From Variovorax sp. WDL1 (GTDB taxonomy: Bacteria; Pseudomonadota; Gammaproteobacteria; Burkholderiales; Burkholderiaceae_C): a stretch of DNA of 64,000 nucleotides. The notes under the pieces are model-generated. The model saw only the letters and a list, made by a program, of their open reading frames with translations, did no database searches and had not been told where the DNA came from. Made by a program: the position numbers and the translations under genes. The stretch's first letter is position 1. Every line of letters begins with the position of its first letter. This document shows, one piece after another, positions 8,653 through 17,688 of the stretch. The stretch lies in contig NZ_LMTS01000148.1 in the NCBI RefSeq assembly GCF_001541225.1, forward strand, positions 1 to 64,000, in the 5' to 3' direction.

Positions 8653-9846
8653 TCAAGCAGCCGCCCGCTTCTCCAGGATCTCGAAAGCCGGCAGGGTCTT
8701 GCCCTCGAGCACCTCGAGGAAGGCGCCGCCCCCGGTCGAGATGTAGCCAACCTGGTCTTCGATGCCGTACTTGGCGATCGCAGCCAGCGTGTCGCCGCCG
8801 CCGGCGATCGAGAAGGCGCTGCTGTCGGCGATGGCACGCGCGATGGCTTCCGTTCCCTTGGAGAAGGCGTCGAACTCGAACACGCCCACCGGGCCGTTCC
8901 AGACGATGGTCCCGGCCTCGCGCAACTGCGCCGCCAGGATCTCGGCGGTCTTGGGGCCGATGTCCAGGATCAGGTCGTCCTCGGCCACCGCGTTCGCGTC
9001 CTTCACCGTGGCGGGCGCATCAGCGGAGAAGGTCTTGGCGGTGACCACGTCGACCGGAATCGGCACCGCGGCGCCGCGTGCGCGCATGGCGTCGATCACG
9101 GCCTTGGCCTGGTCCTGCAGGTCGGGCTCCGCCAGCGACTTCCCGATCGGAAGGCCGGACGCCAGCATGAAGGTGTTGGCAATGCCGCCGCCCACGATCA
9201 ACTGGTCGACCTTGTCGGCGAGGCTCTCGAGGATGGTGAGCTTGGTGCTGACCTTGGAGCCCGCGACGATCGCCACCAGCGGCCGCTTGGGCTGCGCCAG
9301 GGCCTTGGTGATGGCGTCGATCTCGGCCGCCAGCAGCGGGCCCGCGCAGGCGATCTTCGCGAACTGGGCGATGCCGTAGGTCGTGGCCTCCGCGCGGTGC
9401 GCCGTGCCGAAGGCGTCATTGACGTAGATGTCGGTCAGCGCGGCCAGCTTGCGGGCCAGCGCCTCGTCGTTCTTCTTCTCGCCCTTGTTGAGACGGCAGT
9501 TCTCCAGCAGCACGACCTGCCCCGGCGCGACCTGCACGCCGTCGACCCAGTCCGGCACCAGCGGCACCTCGCGGCCCAGCAGCTCGCCCAGGCGTTTGGC
9601 GACCGGCGCCAGCGAATCCTCGGGCTTGAACTGGCCCTCGGTCGGGCGGCCGAGGTGGGAGGTGACCATCACCGCGGCGCCTGCATCCAGCGCCTGGCGG
9701 ATGCAAGGCACCGAGGCGCGGATGCGCGTGTCCTCGGTGATGTTGCCGGCATCGTCCTGCGGCACGTTGAGGTCGGCTCGGATGAAGACGCGCTGGCCTG
9801 CGACTTTGCCTTGCGCGACGAGATCGGTGAATCGAAGGACGTTCAT
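8653..9846 (-). CDS. pgk: Phosphoglycerate kinase
   Basis: 397 aa. Transfers phosphate between 1,3-bisphosphoglycerate and ADP. The N-terminal [13 protein letters not shown] motif, the SHLGRPTEG substrate loop, the hinge and nucleotide segments [10 protein letters not shown] and GGGIANTF, and the C-terminal [16 protein letters not shown] and GGGDTLAAI loops are all intact. The start MNVLRFTDL is the usual betaproteobacterial form. First of three glycolytic genes (pgk, pyk, fba) on the minus strand. Confidence 0.98.
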   Translation of the reverse strand: MNVLRFTDLVAQGKVAGQRVFIRADLNVPQDDAGNITEDTRIRASVPCIRQALDAGAAVMVTSHLGRPTEGQFKPEDSLAPVAKRLGELLGREVPLVPDWVDGVQVAPGQVVLLENCRLNKGEKKNDEALARKLAALTDIYVNDAFGTAHRAEATTYGIAQFAKIACAGPLLAAEIDAITKALAQPKRPLVAIVAGSKVSTKLTILESLADKVDQLIVGGGIANTFMLASGLPIGKSLAEPDLQDQAKAVIDAMRARGAAVPIPVDVVTAKTFSADAPATVKDANAVAEDDLILDIGPKTAEILAAQLREAGTIVWNGPVGVFEFDAFSKGTEAIARAIADSSAFSIAGGGDTLAAIAKYGIEDQVGYISTGGGAFLEVLEGKTLPAFEILEKRAAA

Positions 9847-9930
9847 GGGTAGGGAAGGAGATGGAAGCGGGGAAGGTGCCTCGAAAACAGGCGAAAGGCC
9901 ATTGTAGGTTTGGCTGCGCGGCGGCTTGTA

Positions 9931-10842
9931 TCAGCGCGACAGCCCGGGCTCTTGCACGAAGCGCTCCAGGATCCGGACGAAGCCCGCTGCCGCAGGCGAC
10001 AGCGAGCGACGCGCCGCCGCGTAGACGCAGACCTCGCGATGGAAGTCCGGCCGGTCGAGCTTGACCATCCGCAGCCCGTGGGCCTGCACCAGCGAGGCCG
10101 AGTAGGTCGGGCAGACCGTCAGGCCCAGGCCCGACGCCACCATGCCCAGTGCGGTCGTCATGTAGGACACCTCCTGCGTCGAGGCCCGCATCAGGAAGGC
10201 GCGCGCGTCGGCCTCCAGCTCGGGCAGCACGCGCTGGCGGAAGTCGCGCGTGGGCGCAATGAAGGTGTAGGGGCCGAGCTCGCTCCAGCGGACCTGGCGC
10301 CGGCGCGCGAACGCGTGGTCCTGCGGGCAGATCAGCCAGTGGCGATCGCGGAACAGGGGACGGCGCTCGACAGCCGCGGCATCCACCTCCACGTCCTGGC
10401 CCACCGCGAGCTCCGCCTCGCCCGATGCCAGCCCGGCCAGCAGGTGCTCGGGCAGCGTATCGACCAGCCGCACGTCAATGCCCGGATGGCGCTCGCGGTA
10501 GGCTGCGATCACGCGTGGCATCAGCGTGCAGGCCATCAGCTGCGGCGCGGCCAGCCGCAGCAGGCCGCGCTTCTGGTCGCGCAGCTCGGTCACGCCGGCC
10601 ACCGCGCCGGCAAGGTCACCCAGCACGCGCTGCACAGAGGGCTGGAAGGCGCGGCCGACCTCCGACAGCAGCACGCGCCGCGTGTGCCGATCGAAAAGCT
10701 GCACGCCCATCTCGCGCTCCAGTTCGCGCACCAACACGCTCAGCGCCGACTGCGTGAGGTGCAGGCGCGCGGCCGCGGCGGTGAAGCTGCCGGTCTCGGC
10801 CACGGCGTCGAAGGCGCGCAGCTGGCGCAGGGTCAGATTCAT
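9931..10842 (-). CDS. LysR-family regulator, divergent from the monooxygenase operon
   Basis: 303 aa. The N-terminal winged HTH covers residues 1-60 (TLRQLRAFDAVAETGSFTAAAARLHLTQSALSVLVRELE), followed by a linker helix and a periplasmic-binding-like effector domain (about 90-295). It is transcribed away from the VOC/hydrolase/monooxygenase operon with 90 bases between starts. That intergenic region carries the palindrome TTCATCAATCGATGAA nine bases upstream of its own start. This arrangement is the usual one for a LysR activator of the divergent operon plus autoregulation. The effector is unknown, presumably the substrate or an intermediate of the operon's pathway. Confidence 0.93.
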   Translation of the reverse strand: MNLTLRQLRAFDAVAETGSFTAAAARLHLTQSALSVLVRELEREMGVQLFDRHTRRVLLSEVGRAFQPSVQRVLGDLAGAVAGVTELRDQKRGLLRLAAPQLMACTLMPRVIAAYRERHPGIDVRLVDTLPEHLLAGLASGEAELAVGQDVEVDAAAVERRPLFRDRHWLICPQDHAFARRRQVRWSELGPYTFIAPTRDFRQRVLPELEADARAFLMRASTQEVSYMTTALGMVASGLGLTVCPTYSASLVQAHGLRMVKLDRPDFHREVCVYAAARRSLSPAAAGFVRILERFVQEPGLSR

Positions 10843-10850
10843 GGCCTTGT

Positions 10851-10866
10851 TTCATCAATCGATGAA
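10851..10866. promoter_or_regulatory. Candidate LysR operator
   Basis: TTCATC-AATC-GATGAA is a perfect 6-4-6 inverted repeat in the 90-base region between the divergent LysR and VOC genes, in a locally AT-rich stretch. A second, looser ATTTCGATTGAAT repeat follows at about 10868-10880. Binding by the adjacent LysR protein is inferred from position. Confidence 0.55.
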
Positions 10867-10932
10867 TTTATTTCGATTGAATCATAAGAAGAAAAAGGGC
10901 CCAATCCGGCCTCTTCCCCACGGAGACAAGCC

Positions 10933-11487
10933 ATGCCCCCTGCCGAGACAGTGCCGCTCGCCCCTGCTCCCGTGCCCGTGCGCGGCCTGCACCACTTCGC
11001 CTGGCGCTGCCGCGACAGCGAGGAGACGCGCCGCTTCTACGAGGACCTGCTGGGCCTGCCGCTGGCGCACGTGATCAAGAGCGACCATGTGCCGAGCACC
11101 GGCGAGTACTGCCCCTACGTCCACATCTTCTTCCAGATGCGCGACGGCTCGTACATCGCCTTCTTCGACCTGGGCGACGACGTGGCCGCGCTGCCCTCGC
11201 CCAACACGCCGGCCTGGGTCAACCACATCGCCCTGCGCGTCGATTCGGTGGCCGACCTGCTGGCCGCCAAGGCGCGGCTGGAGGCCGCCGGCGTCGAGGT
11301 GCTGGGCGTGACCGACCACCACATCATCCAGTCGATCTACTTCTTCGACCCCAACGGCATCCGCGTGGAGCTGACCACGCCGACCGTGCCGCAGGCCGAG
11401 ATGGAGGCACATGCACGGCGCGCCCGCGCCGAGCTCGACGCGTGGACGCTCCGCAAGGCCGAATGGCGTGCAAAGGCGGCAGCATGA
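10933..11487 (+). CDS. VOC-superfamily protein (possible ring-cleavage dioxygenase)
   Basis: 184 aa. One vicinal-oxygen-chelate module: LHHFAWRCRDSEETRRFYEDLLGLPLA at 19-45, VNHIALRVDSVADLLAAKARLEAAG at 97-120 and SIYFFDPNGIRVELT at 134-148. Likely metal ligands are His20/21, His98 and Glu146, as in glyoxalases and type I extradiol dioxygenases. The stop overlaps the start of the next gene (ATGA). With a hydrolase and a flavin hydroxylase following, meta-cleavage of a hydroxylated aromatic is attractive. Extradiol enzymes usually have two such modules, so an isomerase or a single-module dioxygenase is equally possible. Confidence 0.8.
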   Translation: MPPAETVPLAPAPVPVRGLHHFAWRCRDSEETRRFYEDLLGLPLAHVIKSDHVPSTGEYCPYVHIFFQMRDGSYIAFFDLGDDVAALPSPNTPAWVNHIALRVDSVADLLAAKARLEAAGVEVLGVTDHHIIQSIYFFDPNGIRVELTTPTVPQAEMEAHARRARAELDAWTLRKAEWRAKAAA

Positions 11488-12605
11488 CGGATCTGCAGCT
11501 CGCAGTCATCGACGTGAAGCCGGGCGCGGCGATGGAAAGCCAGTCGGGCCTGCAGATGCTGCGCCCGCGCATCTACGGCGCCTACCGCACGCCCGCCGGC
11601 CCGAAGAAGATCGCGGCGTTGGTGATGCACCCCACCAGCAACTTCATGGGGCACTACCTGATCGGCCCGCTGGCCGAGCGCGGGATCTGCTGCATGGGCC
11701 TGAACTCGCGCTACATGGGCAACGACACGGTGCTGCTGATGGAGCGTGCGATCCAGGACCTGGGCGCGGGCGTTCAGTTCCTGCGCGGCCTGGGCTACGA
11801 AAAGGTGGTTCTGATCGGCAACTCGGGCGGCGCGGCGCTCGCGAGCTTCTACCAGGCGCAGGCCGAGCAGCTGACGGCCCACCACTTTCCCGATGGCGAT
11901 CCCACGCACCTGCACCCGGACGACCTGCCACCGGCCGATGGCATTGCGCTGTGCGCGGCGCACCAGGGCCGCTCGAAGCTGATGCGCGACTGGATCGACC
12001 CGTCCGTCACGGACGAGCACGACCCGCTCTCCGTCGATCCCGCACTCGACATGTACGACGCGCGCCATCGGGTGCCTTACGCCGCCGAGTTCCTCGCGCG
12101 CTTCAGCGCCGCGCAGAAGGCGCGCCTCGACCGGCTCGAAGCCTGGGCGCTGGAGCGCCTGCGCGTGTTGCGCAGCACGCCGGGCGCGCCGCGCGACCAG
12201 GCCTTCGTCGTCTACCGCACGCATGCCGATCCTCGCTGCGTCGACCTCTCGATCGACGCCAACGACCGCGCCCCGGGCAGCGTCTGGGGCGATGCGCGGC
12301 AGGTCAACTATTCAGCCAACGCGATGGGCCGCACGACTTCGCTGACGGCCTTTCTCTCGCAATGGTCCGCGCGCTCGCAAGCCGACGGGCCGTCGAACCT
12401 GGCACGCACCCGCGTGCCCAAGCTGCTGCTGACCTACACGGCCGATCAGTCCACATTCCCGAGCACGCGCGATGCATGGATGAATGCGGGCGGCGACCGC
12501 ATCCGCAATGTCGACATCCCCGGCGGCAACCACTACCTCTCGGGCCAACCCGAGCTGGTGCGCCGCGCTGCCGATGCGATCGCGCAGTGGGCGCGCGCAC
12601 TGTGA
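11484..12605 (+). CDS. Alpha/beta hydrolase
   Basis: 373 aa from the ATG that overlaps the VOC stop by four bases, indicating translational coupling. The nucleophile elbow is GNSGG with Ser114; candidate triad partners are Asp321 (TYTADQSTF) and His350 (GGNHYLSG). A long insertion between about 125 and 300 probably forms a lid. It lacks a signal peptide, so it is cytoplasmic. In context it could hydrolyse a ring-cleavage product or an ester/amide substrate. It is not close enough to MhpC- or BphD-type hydrolases for me to name the reaction. Confidence 0.82.
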   Translation: MTDLQLAVIDVKPGAAMESQSGLQMLRPRIYGAYRTPAGPKKIAALVMHPTSNFMGHYLIGPLAERGICCMGLNSRYMGNDTVLLMERAIQDLGAGVQFLRGLGYEKVVLIGNSGGAALASFYQAQAEQLTAHHFPDGDPTHLHPDDLPPADGIALCAAHQGRSKLMRDWIDPSVTDEHDPLSVDPALDMYDARHRVPYAAEFLARFSAAQKARLDRLEAWALERLRVLRSTPGAPRDQAFVVYRTHADPRCVDLSIDANDRAPGSVWGDARQVNYSANAMGRTTSLTAFLSQWSARSQADGPSNLARTRVPKLLLTYTADQSTFPSTRDAWMNAGGDRIRNVDIPGGNHYLSGQPELVRRAADAIAQWARAL

Positions 12606-12613
12606 GGACAGCA

Positions 12614-14254
12614 ATGGAGGAGTTCCGCTTCGCACCCGAGTACGAGCTGCCGCGCTGGCCTTTCGTCCCGCCGCCCGAGCTGGACAGCGATGCGGTCCAG
12701 CGCCACCCGATCGTCATCGTCGGTGCGGGCCCAGCCGGCCTGACGCTCGCGTGCGACCTCGCGCAGCGCGGCGTGCGAGCCCTGCTGCTCGACGAGGACG
12801 ACACGGTGGGCGTGCGCGGCGCGTCCTCGCGCGGCATCTGCCATGCGCAGAAGAGCCTGGAGATCTTCGAGCGGCTGGGCATCTACCAGCGCATCGCGGA
12901 CAAGGGCATCACGTGGTCCTTCGGGCGCACCTTCTCAGGCAATACCGAGGTCTACAACTTCAACCTGCAGGCCAGCAGCGTCTCGGCGCAGCCGCCCTTC
13001 ATCAACCTGCAGCAGTTCTACGTCGAGTGGTTCCTGGTAGACCGCATCCTGGAGCTGGGCGGTGTCGACCTGCGATGGAAGAACCGCGTGACGCACGTTG
13101 TGCCGGGCGATGACGGCGTTCGCCTCGAGGTCGAGACGCCGGCTGGCAGCTACGCGATCGAAGCCGACTGGCTGATCGACGCGACCGGCGCCAACAGCCC
13201 GATCCGCACGCAGCTGGGGCTCGAGGCCCACGCCTCGCGCAGCACTGACCGCTGGTGCATCAGCGACGTGCGCTTCAAGAAGCCGCTGCCGGTGGAGCGC
13301 TGGACCTGGGTGGATGCACCCTTCAACGAAGGCCGCGCGGTCTGGCAGCACTTGATGGCCGACGGCGTCTGGCGTATCGACTACCAGATGCCCGAGGGTT
13401 GCGATCCGGCGCACATCAGCAAGCCGGAAGTCGCAGGCGCGCGGCTGCGCGAGCAGCTCGGGCCCGGCGTGGAGTTCGAGTTCGTCTGGATCGGGCCCTA
13501 CGGCTACCGCGACCACCTGCTCGAGCGCTTCCGCCACGGGCGCCTGTTCTTCATCGGCGATTCGGCGCATGTGGTGAGCCCCTTCGGCGCACGCGGCGGC
13601 AACAGCGGTATCCAGGACGCGGCCAACCTCGGCTGGAAGCTGGCGCTGGTCACGCAGGGACGCGCGGGCGAGGCCCTGCTCGACACCTACGACGCCGAGC
13701 GCCGGCCCGCCGCGGCGCAGAACCTGCAGGTCACCAGCCGCACCGCGCGCTTCCTTGCGCCGCGAACGCCCGCCGAGCACACCATGCGCCGCGCGGTAAT
13801 GGCATTGGCCTCCCAGCATCCATTTGCACGCGCGCTGGTCAACACCGGACGCATGTCGGTGGCCAACGATTATCCGGCCGGACCGCACCTGCCCGAGGGC
13901 GGGCGCAGCGTCCAGAACCTGCCGCTGCGCTGGCGCGACGGCCAGCCCTGCACCCTGATGCAACTGCTGGCCGAAGGCACGCACTGCCTCGGGCTGTGGT
14001 TCGCGCCGACGCAGGAGCAGGTGCGGGCGGTGGCGGACACGGCGGTCTCGCTGCCGCTGCGGCTTGTCGCCATCGGCGGCGACGGCGGCCTGCCCACGCT
14101 CGAGCCCACCGAGGCGCTCGCGAAGCACCTCGGCGCGGACGCCCCGGGAAGCCTCTGTCTGGTCCGTCCCGACGCCTACCGCGCCGCGGTGTTGCGCGAC
14201 CCCACGCCGGCGGCCCTCGCCGCGGCCATTCACACTGCCCTGGCTCACGACTGA
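12614..14254 (+). CDS. FAD-dependent aromatic monooxygenase (MhpA/TfdB-like)
   Basis: 546 aa. Class A flavoprotein hydroxylase: FAD Rossmann loop IVIVGAGPAGL at 34-43, DG-type motif DATGANSPIR at 189-198 and the second FAD motif FFIGDSAHVVSPFGARGGNSG at about 312-332 (Gly315, Asp316). The C-terminal 160 residues form the thioredoxin-like tail seen in phenol and 3-(3-hydroxyphenyl)propionate hydroxylases. It should use NAD(P)H and O2 to hydroxylate a phenolic ring. It begins 9 bases after the hydrolase stop and is the last gene of the operon. The 30-residue N-terminal extension before the FAD loop is longer than usual. The exact substrate is unknown. Confidence 0.88.
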   Translation: MEEFRFAPEYELPRWPFVPPPELDSDAVQRHPIVIVGAGPAGLTLACDLAQRGVRALLLDEDDTVGVRGASSRGICHAQKSLEIFERLGIYQRIADKGITWSFGRTFSGNTEVYNFNLQASSVSAQPPFINLQQFYVEWFLVDRILELGGVDLRWKNRVTHVVPGDDGVRLEVETPAGSYAIEADWLIDATGANSPIRTQLGLEAHASRSTDRWCISDVRFKKPLPVERWTWVDAPFNEGRAVWQHLMADGVWRIDYQMPEGCDPAHISKPEVAGARLREQLGPGVEFEFVWIGPYGYRDHLLERFRHGRLFFIGDSAHVVSPFGARGGNSGIQDAANLGWKLALVTQGRAGEALLDTYDAERRPAAAQNLQVTSRTARFLAPRTPAEHTMRRAVMALASQHPFARALVNTGRMSVANDYPAGPHLPEGGRSVQNLPLRWRDGQPCTLMQLLAEGTHCLGLWFAPTQEQVRAVADTAVSLPLRLVAIGGDGGLPTLEPTEALAKHLGADAPGSLCLVRPDAYRAAVLRDPTPAALAAAIHTALAHD

Positions 14255-14353
14255 AGCGCCGCACGCGAAGCCGGCAGTGCAGGGTGAGCACGCAGGTCTC
14301 CTTTGCCCGGTGACTTCACGCGCACTGACGTCCGCGCACGGTCGGCGGCCGCG

Positions 14354-14704
14354 CTACCAGCGCAGCATGAGGTGCAGCGGGAGATAGACCGCCATGCCCG
14401 CCAGCATCGTGCCCAGCACGCCGCCCCGCCAGAAGAAGTAGGCGGCGCCGGCCGCCGCGCCGTACAGCCGCGCGTCTTGCCAGGTCGAGATCAGGTGACC
14501 CTGCGTCATGACGATCTCGGGAATGATCACCGCCGCAAGCGCCGCGATCGGCGCGTAGTGCAGAGCGCGGTGCGCCCAATCCGGCAGGCCCCAGGGACGG
14601 TCGAGGATGAAGAAGAAGCAGCGCGTGAGCACAGTCACGCAGGCCAGGCCTACGATCACGGCCAGGGTCCAGGGGTCGGTGGTGCCTCCGGCGCCCAAGG
14701 TCAT
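14354..14704 (-). CDS. AzlD-family branched-chain amino acid exporter subunit
   Basis: 116 aa with about four hydrophobic segments (PWTLAVIVGLACVTVL, ALHYAPIAALAAVIIP, YGAAAGAAYFFW, TMLAGMAVYLPLHLML). This is the small partner of AzlC in LIV-E-type amino acid exporters (E. coli YgaH, C. glutamicum BrnE). The ATG at 14704 overlaps the azlC stop by four bases. Inner membrane. The substrate is not determinable; branched-chain amino acids or related compounds are usual. Confidence 0.9.
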   Translation of the reverse strand: MTLGAGGTTDPWTLAVIVGLACVTVLTRCFFFILDRPWGLPDWAHRALHYAPIAALAAVIIPEIVMTQGHLISTWQDARLYGAAAGAAYFFWRGGVLGTMLAGMAVYLPLHLMLRW

Positions 14705-15441
14705 TTGTCGTCCTCCGCGTCGGGGTCGAGCCCGAACTGCCTTTCCAGCCAGAAGCACAGCAGCACCGCCACGCCGATGGCCGCGACGATGTTGAGCTTG
14801 AGCGGCAGGGCGTACGCGGCGACGGCAGTGGCGCCGGCAATCAGGGCCGCCAGGATGCGCAGCCGCGTGGTCGCCATCGAGCAGACCACCGCAACGAGGC
14901 AGAGCACGCCGGCGAAACCCAGACCCCAGCTCTGCGGAATCAGGTTCGCCAGCAGGACGCCGGTGATGCTCATGCCCATCCACGAACACCAGACCACGCA
15001 GTAGTTGCCCGCCAGATAGGCCTCCTGCGCACGCTCTTCGACCGCATTGGCGGGCGGCTTCGCGTACTGCCGGGTGAAGAAGGCGTAGGTCATGTCGGCC
15101 GTGAGAAAGCCGTGCGTCATGCGGCGCCAGCGCGGCATGTGCATCAGGTAGGGCCGCAGGTGCAGGCTGAACACCACGAAGCGCAGGTTGACGCAGAATC
15201 CGGTGGCCAGGATGACCCAGGCCGGGGCGCCGGCGATCAGCAGCGGGATGGCGGCCAGCTGCGAGCTGCCGGCATAGACCAGCAGCGTCATCGCCACCGA
15301 TTCGAAGACGCTCATGCCTGCCTTGACCATCGCCACGCCGGTCATCAGGCCCCAGGCACCGGTGCCCAGGGCAACCGAGGACATGTCGAGCGCGCCCTGG
15401 CGGAACTCGGGGAGGCGGCGGATGGAGGAAAGAAAGAACAT
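14701..15441 (-). CDS. AzlC-family amino acid exporter subunit
   Basis: 246 aa, seven to eight membrane segments. The family signature VYAGSSQLAAIPLLIAGAP and the RFVVFSLHLRPYL stretch identify AzlC/BrnF, which pairs with the downstream AzlD to export branched-chain amino acids. The charged tail ERQFGLDPDAEDDK is cytoplasmic. It lies downstream of fmt with a dispersed repeat between, so the pair may have a separate promoter or depend on read-through. Confidence 0.92.
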   Translation of the reverse strand: MFFLSSIRRLPEFRQGALDMSSVALGTGAWGLMTGVAMVKAGMSVFESVAMTLLVYAGSSQLAAIPLLIAGAPAWVILATGFCVNLRFVVFSLHLRPYLMHMPRWRRMTHGFLTADMTYAFFTRQYAKPPANAVEERAQEAYLAGNYCVVWCSWMGMSITGVLLANLIPQSWGLGFAGVLCLVAVVCSMATTRLRILAALIAGATAVAAYALPLKLNIVAAIGVAVLLCFWLERQFGLDPDAEDDK

Positions 15442-15474
15442 CAGGACTTCCGCGGGGCTGCCCCGAGGGAGGCC

Positions 15475-15523
15475 TGCGTCCCCTCCGGGGGCAGCGAATA
15501 CACGCAGTGATGAGCGTGGGGGC
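15475..15523 (+). repeat. Dispersed intergenic repeat, copy B
   Basis: Between fmt and azlC. It contains CCCCTCCGGGGGCAGCGA, then CACGCAGTGATGAGCGTGGG, closely matching copies A and C. A CCCCGAGGGAGG stretch precedes it. It stands antisense to the flanking genes. Confidence 0.7.
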
Positions 15524-15529
15524 AGTCCA

Positions 15530-16483
15530 TCAGCCGAAGACCTGCCCCGGCTTCAGCTCGAAGCCGCGCAGGAAGTCGGCCACCGCCAGGCGCTTGCCGC
15601 CCGGGCGCTGCAGTTCCGTGAGGACCACGACGGCGTCCCGAGCCGCCACCGCGACGCCCGCAGGGCCGACCGCCAGCACCGTTCCCGGCGGCTGTCCCGG
15701 CGGGTCCAACCGGACCTGCGCCGCCCAGAGCTTGAGCGTCTCGCCATCCAGCGTGCTGCTGGCCCCGGGAAACGGGTCGAAGGCACGGATGCGGCGCACG
15801 ATGGCGGCCGCGTCGTGCGTTCTCCAATCGATCTGCGCCTCCTGCTTCTCGACCTTGTGCGCGTAGCTCACGCCTTCGTCGGGCTGGGGTTCGGGGCGCA
15901 GCGTTCCGGCCTCGGCCTGCTTCAGCGCGTCCACGATCAACCGGCCGCCGAGCCCGGCCAGCCGGTCGTGCAATTGCGCGGTGCTGCCGTCGCCGATCGC
16001 GAGCGATTCGCGCAGCAGCATGTCGCCGGTGTCGAGCCCGGCATCCATCTGCATGATGGTGACGCCGGTCTGCGCATCACCGGCCTCGATGGCGCGATGG
16101 ATCGGCGCGGCCCCGCGCCAGCGCGGCAACAGGCTGGCATGGATGTTGAGGCAGCCCAGCCGGGGCGCGTCGAGCACCCATTGCGGCAGGATCAGGCCGT
16201 AGGCCGCGACCACCATCGCGTCGAGCCTGGCATCGAGGATCGCGGCGCGCGCCGCGGCCGCGTCCTCCGGGTACTTGCCATCCAGCCGGAGACTGCGCGG
16301 CTGCGCCACCGGCCAGCCGCGGGCTGCCGCGAACTGCTTGACCGGCGAGGCCTGCAGCTTCATGCCGCGGCCCGCGGGGCGGTCGGGCTGCGTCAGCACC
16401 AGCACGATCTCGAAGCCAGCCGCGGCGATCGCCTCCAGCGCGACGCGGGCGAACTCGGGCGTGCCCGCGAATGCGATCCTCAT
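15530..16483 (-). CDS. fmt: Methionyl-tRNA formyltransferase
   Basis: 317 aa. Formylates initiator Met-tRNA with 10-formyl-tetrahydrofolate. The N-terminal domain begins [12 protein letters not shown] and contains the folate/catalytic motif [16 protein letters not shown] with Asn113, His115 and, further on, Asp151 (AGLDTGDM), matching the Asn-His-Asp triad of the family. The C-terminal OB-fold covers about 215-310. It is the last of the def - lipoprotein - fmt unit on the minus strand, a common pairing because deformylase removes the group this enzyme adds. Confidence 0.97.
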   Translation of the reverse strand: MRIAFAGTPEFARVALEAIAAAGFEIVLVLTQPDRPAGRGMKLQASPVKQFAAARGWPVAQPRSLRLDGKYPEDAAAARAAILDARLDAMVVAAYGLILPQWVLDAPRLGCLNIHASLLPRWRGAAPIHRAIEAGDAQTGVTIMQMDAGLDTGDMLLRESLAIGDGSTAQLHDRLAGLGGRLIVDALKQAEAGTLRPEPQPDEGVSYAHKVEKQEAQIDWRTHDAAAIVRRIRAFDPFPGASSTLDGETLKLWAAQVRLDPPGQPPGTVLAVGPAGVAVAARDAVVVLTELQRPGGKRLAVADFLRGFELKPGQVFG

Positions 16484-16490
16484 GCGACCC

Positions 16491-16997
16491 TCACAGCGGC
16501 GCCAGCAACTCGAGCATCAGGTCGTCGCCCGTGTGGTAGCGCTGCACCACGCCGGCGGGATCGAAGTAGATGTAGAGCAGCCGCGGCGTGTTCTGCCACT
16601 TGTAGCGCCAAGTCCAGATGTGGCCGTCGAAGGAGCTCACCTGCGTGATCTCGAGGGGCCGGCCGTAGGTGCGCAGCACGTCGGCCTCGCGCCAGCGTCC
16701 GACGCGGGGCTGGATGGTGCGATCGAACAGGCGCTCGTCGAGTTCCTGCCGCACCGAGACCACGTGCCCGCTGGCATCGAGATCGACGTTGTTGACCTCG
16801 AAGCCGGCCGGCGCACGCGAATATTGCAGCCGCTCGCCACCGCCGGACAGCGAATAGACGGCGCTCGGTGCGCCGAGCTCGCGCAGCGCCTGCTCGCGCG
16901 AGCTGCCCATGGCCAGGCGCGTCGGCTCGCCGGCGCAGCCGGCCAGCAGCGCCGTCGCAAGGAGCGCAGCCGGTGCGGTGCGCAGGGCCAAGGTCAA
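16491..16997 (-). CDS. Small outer-membrane-type lipoprotein, SmpA/BamE-like repeats
   Basis: 168 aa. TTG start at 16997, with GGGAAGG seven bases upstream; the start overlaps the def stop (TTGA). The lipoprotein signal ends LLAGC, with Cys21 as the lipidation site. The mature part has two short repeats of the BamE/SmpA type ([19 protein letters not shown] and [15 protein letters not shown]), each a helix followed by a strand. BamE is normally a shorter, single-repeat protein, so this is a relative and not necessarily the Bam component. It is sandwiched between def and fmt. Confidence 0.82.
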   Translation of the reverse strand: MTLALRTAPAALLATALLAGCAGEPTRLAMGSSREQALRELGAPSAVYSLSGGGERLQYSRAPAGFEVNNVDLDASGHVVSVRQELDERLFDRTIQPRVGRWREADVLRTYGRPLEITQVSSFDGHIWTWRYKWQNTPRLLYIYFDPAGVVQRYHTGDDLMLELLAPL

Positions 16998-17527
16998 CGC
17001 CGGCCTTCCCGCTCATCGAGGCGCTGGTCCTCGCGCTGCTGCTTGAGGAGCTTGCTCTTGATGCGGTTGCGCTTCAGGGGCGAAAGATATTCGACGAACA
17101 CCTTGCCCAGCAGGTGGTCGAGCTCATGCTGGATGCAGACGGCCAGCAGGCCCTCGGCCTCGATGGTGCGGGGCTCGCCCTCGGCATCGAGCGCAGCGAC
17201 GCGCACAGCGGTGGAACGCTCCACGCCGTCGTAGATGCCGGGCACCGAAAGGCAACCCTCTTCATTGAGGACTTTTTCATCACTGGCCCAGACGATCTCC
17301 GGGTTGATCAAAACCAGAGGCTCGTTACGCTCCTCGGACACGTCGATCACCACCAGACGTTCATGCACGTCGACCTGGGTGGCTGCCAAGCCGATGCCGT
17401 TGGCGTCGTACATGGTTTCGAGCATGTCGCCGACCAGGGTCTTGATGCGTGCATCGACTCCCTGCACCGGCTTGGCAACCTTGTGGAGGCGCGGATCGGG
17501 ATAGCTCAGGATGTTTCTTTTGGCCAT
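16994..17527 (-). CDS. def: Peptide deformylase
   Basis: 177 aa. Removes the N-formyl group from nascent proteins. All three catalytic motifs are present: GIGLAATQ (44-51), EGCLSVPG (90-97, metal ligand Cys92) and HELDH (134-138, ligands His134 and His138, catalytic Glu135). The basic C-terminus ([18 protein letters not shown]) is usual for proteobacterial Def and may contact the ribosome. First gene of the def - lipoprotein - fmt operon, divergent from the LysM gene over a 161-base intergenic region. Confidence 0.97.
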   Translation of the reverse strand: MAKRNILSYPDPRLHKVAKPVQGVDARIKTLVGDMLETMYDANGIGLAATQVDVHERLVVIDVSEERNEPLVLINPEIVWASDEKVLNEEGCLSVPGIYDGVERSTAVRVAALDAEGEPRTIEAEGLLAVCIQHELDHLLGKVFVEYLSPLKRNRIKSKLLKQQREDQRLDEREGRR

Positions 17528-17688
17528 GAACGGGAGGAAAAATTGTCGTTATTTTCGCCATTTCCGCGACGCCCGGAGGCTCCGCGACTTGATAAACGTT
17601 GCCCGATCAAGGGCTTGAGCGCAAAATTGGTTTCAAATTGTGAGTATTCGTACGCCCTCCTGGCCCCGTGCGCGCACACCATCCGACC

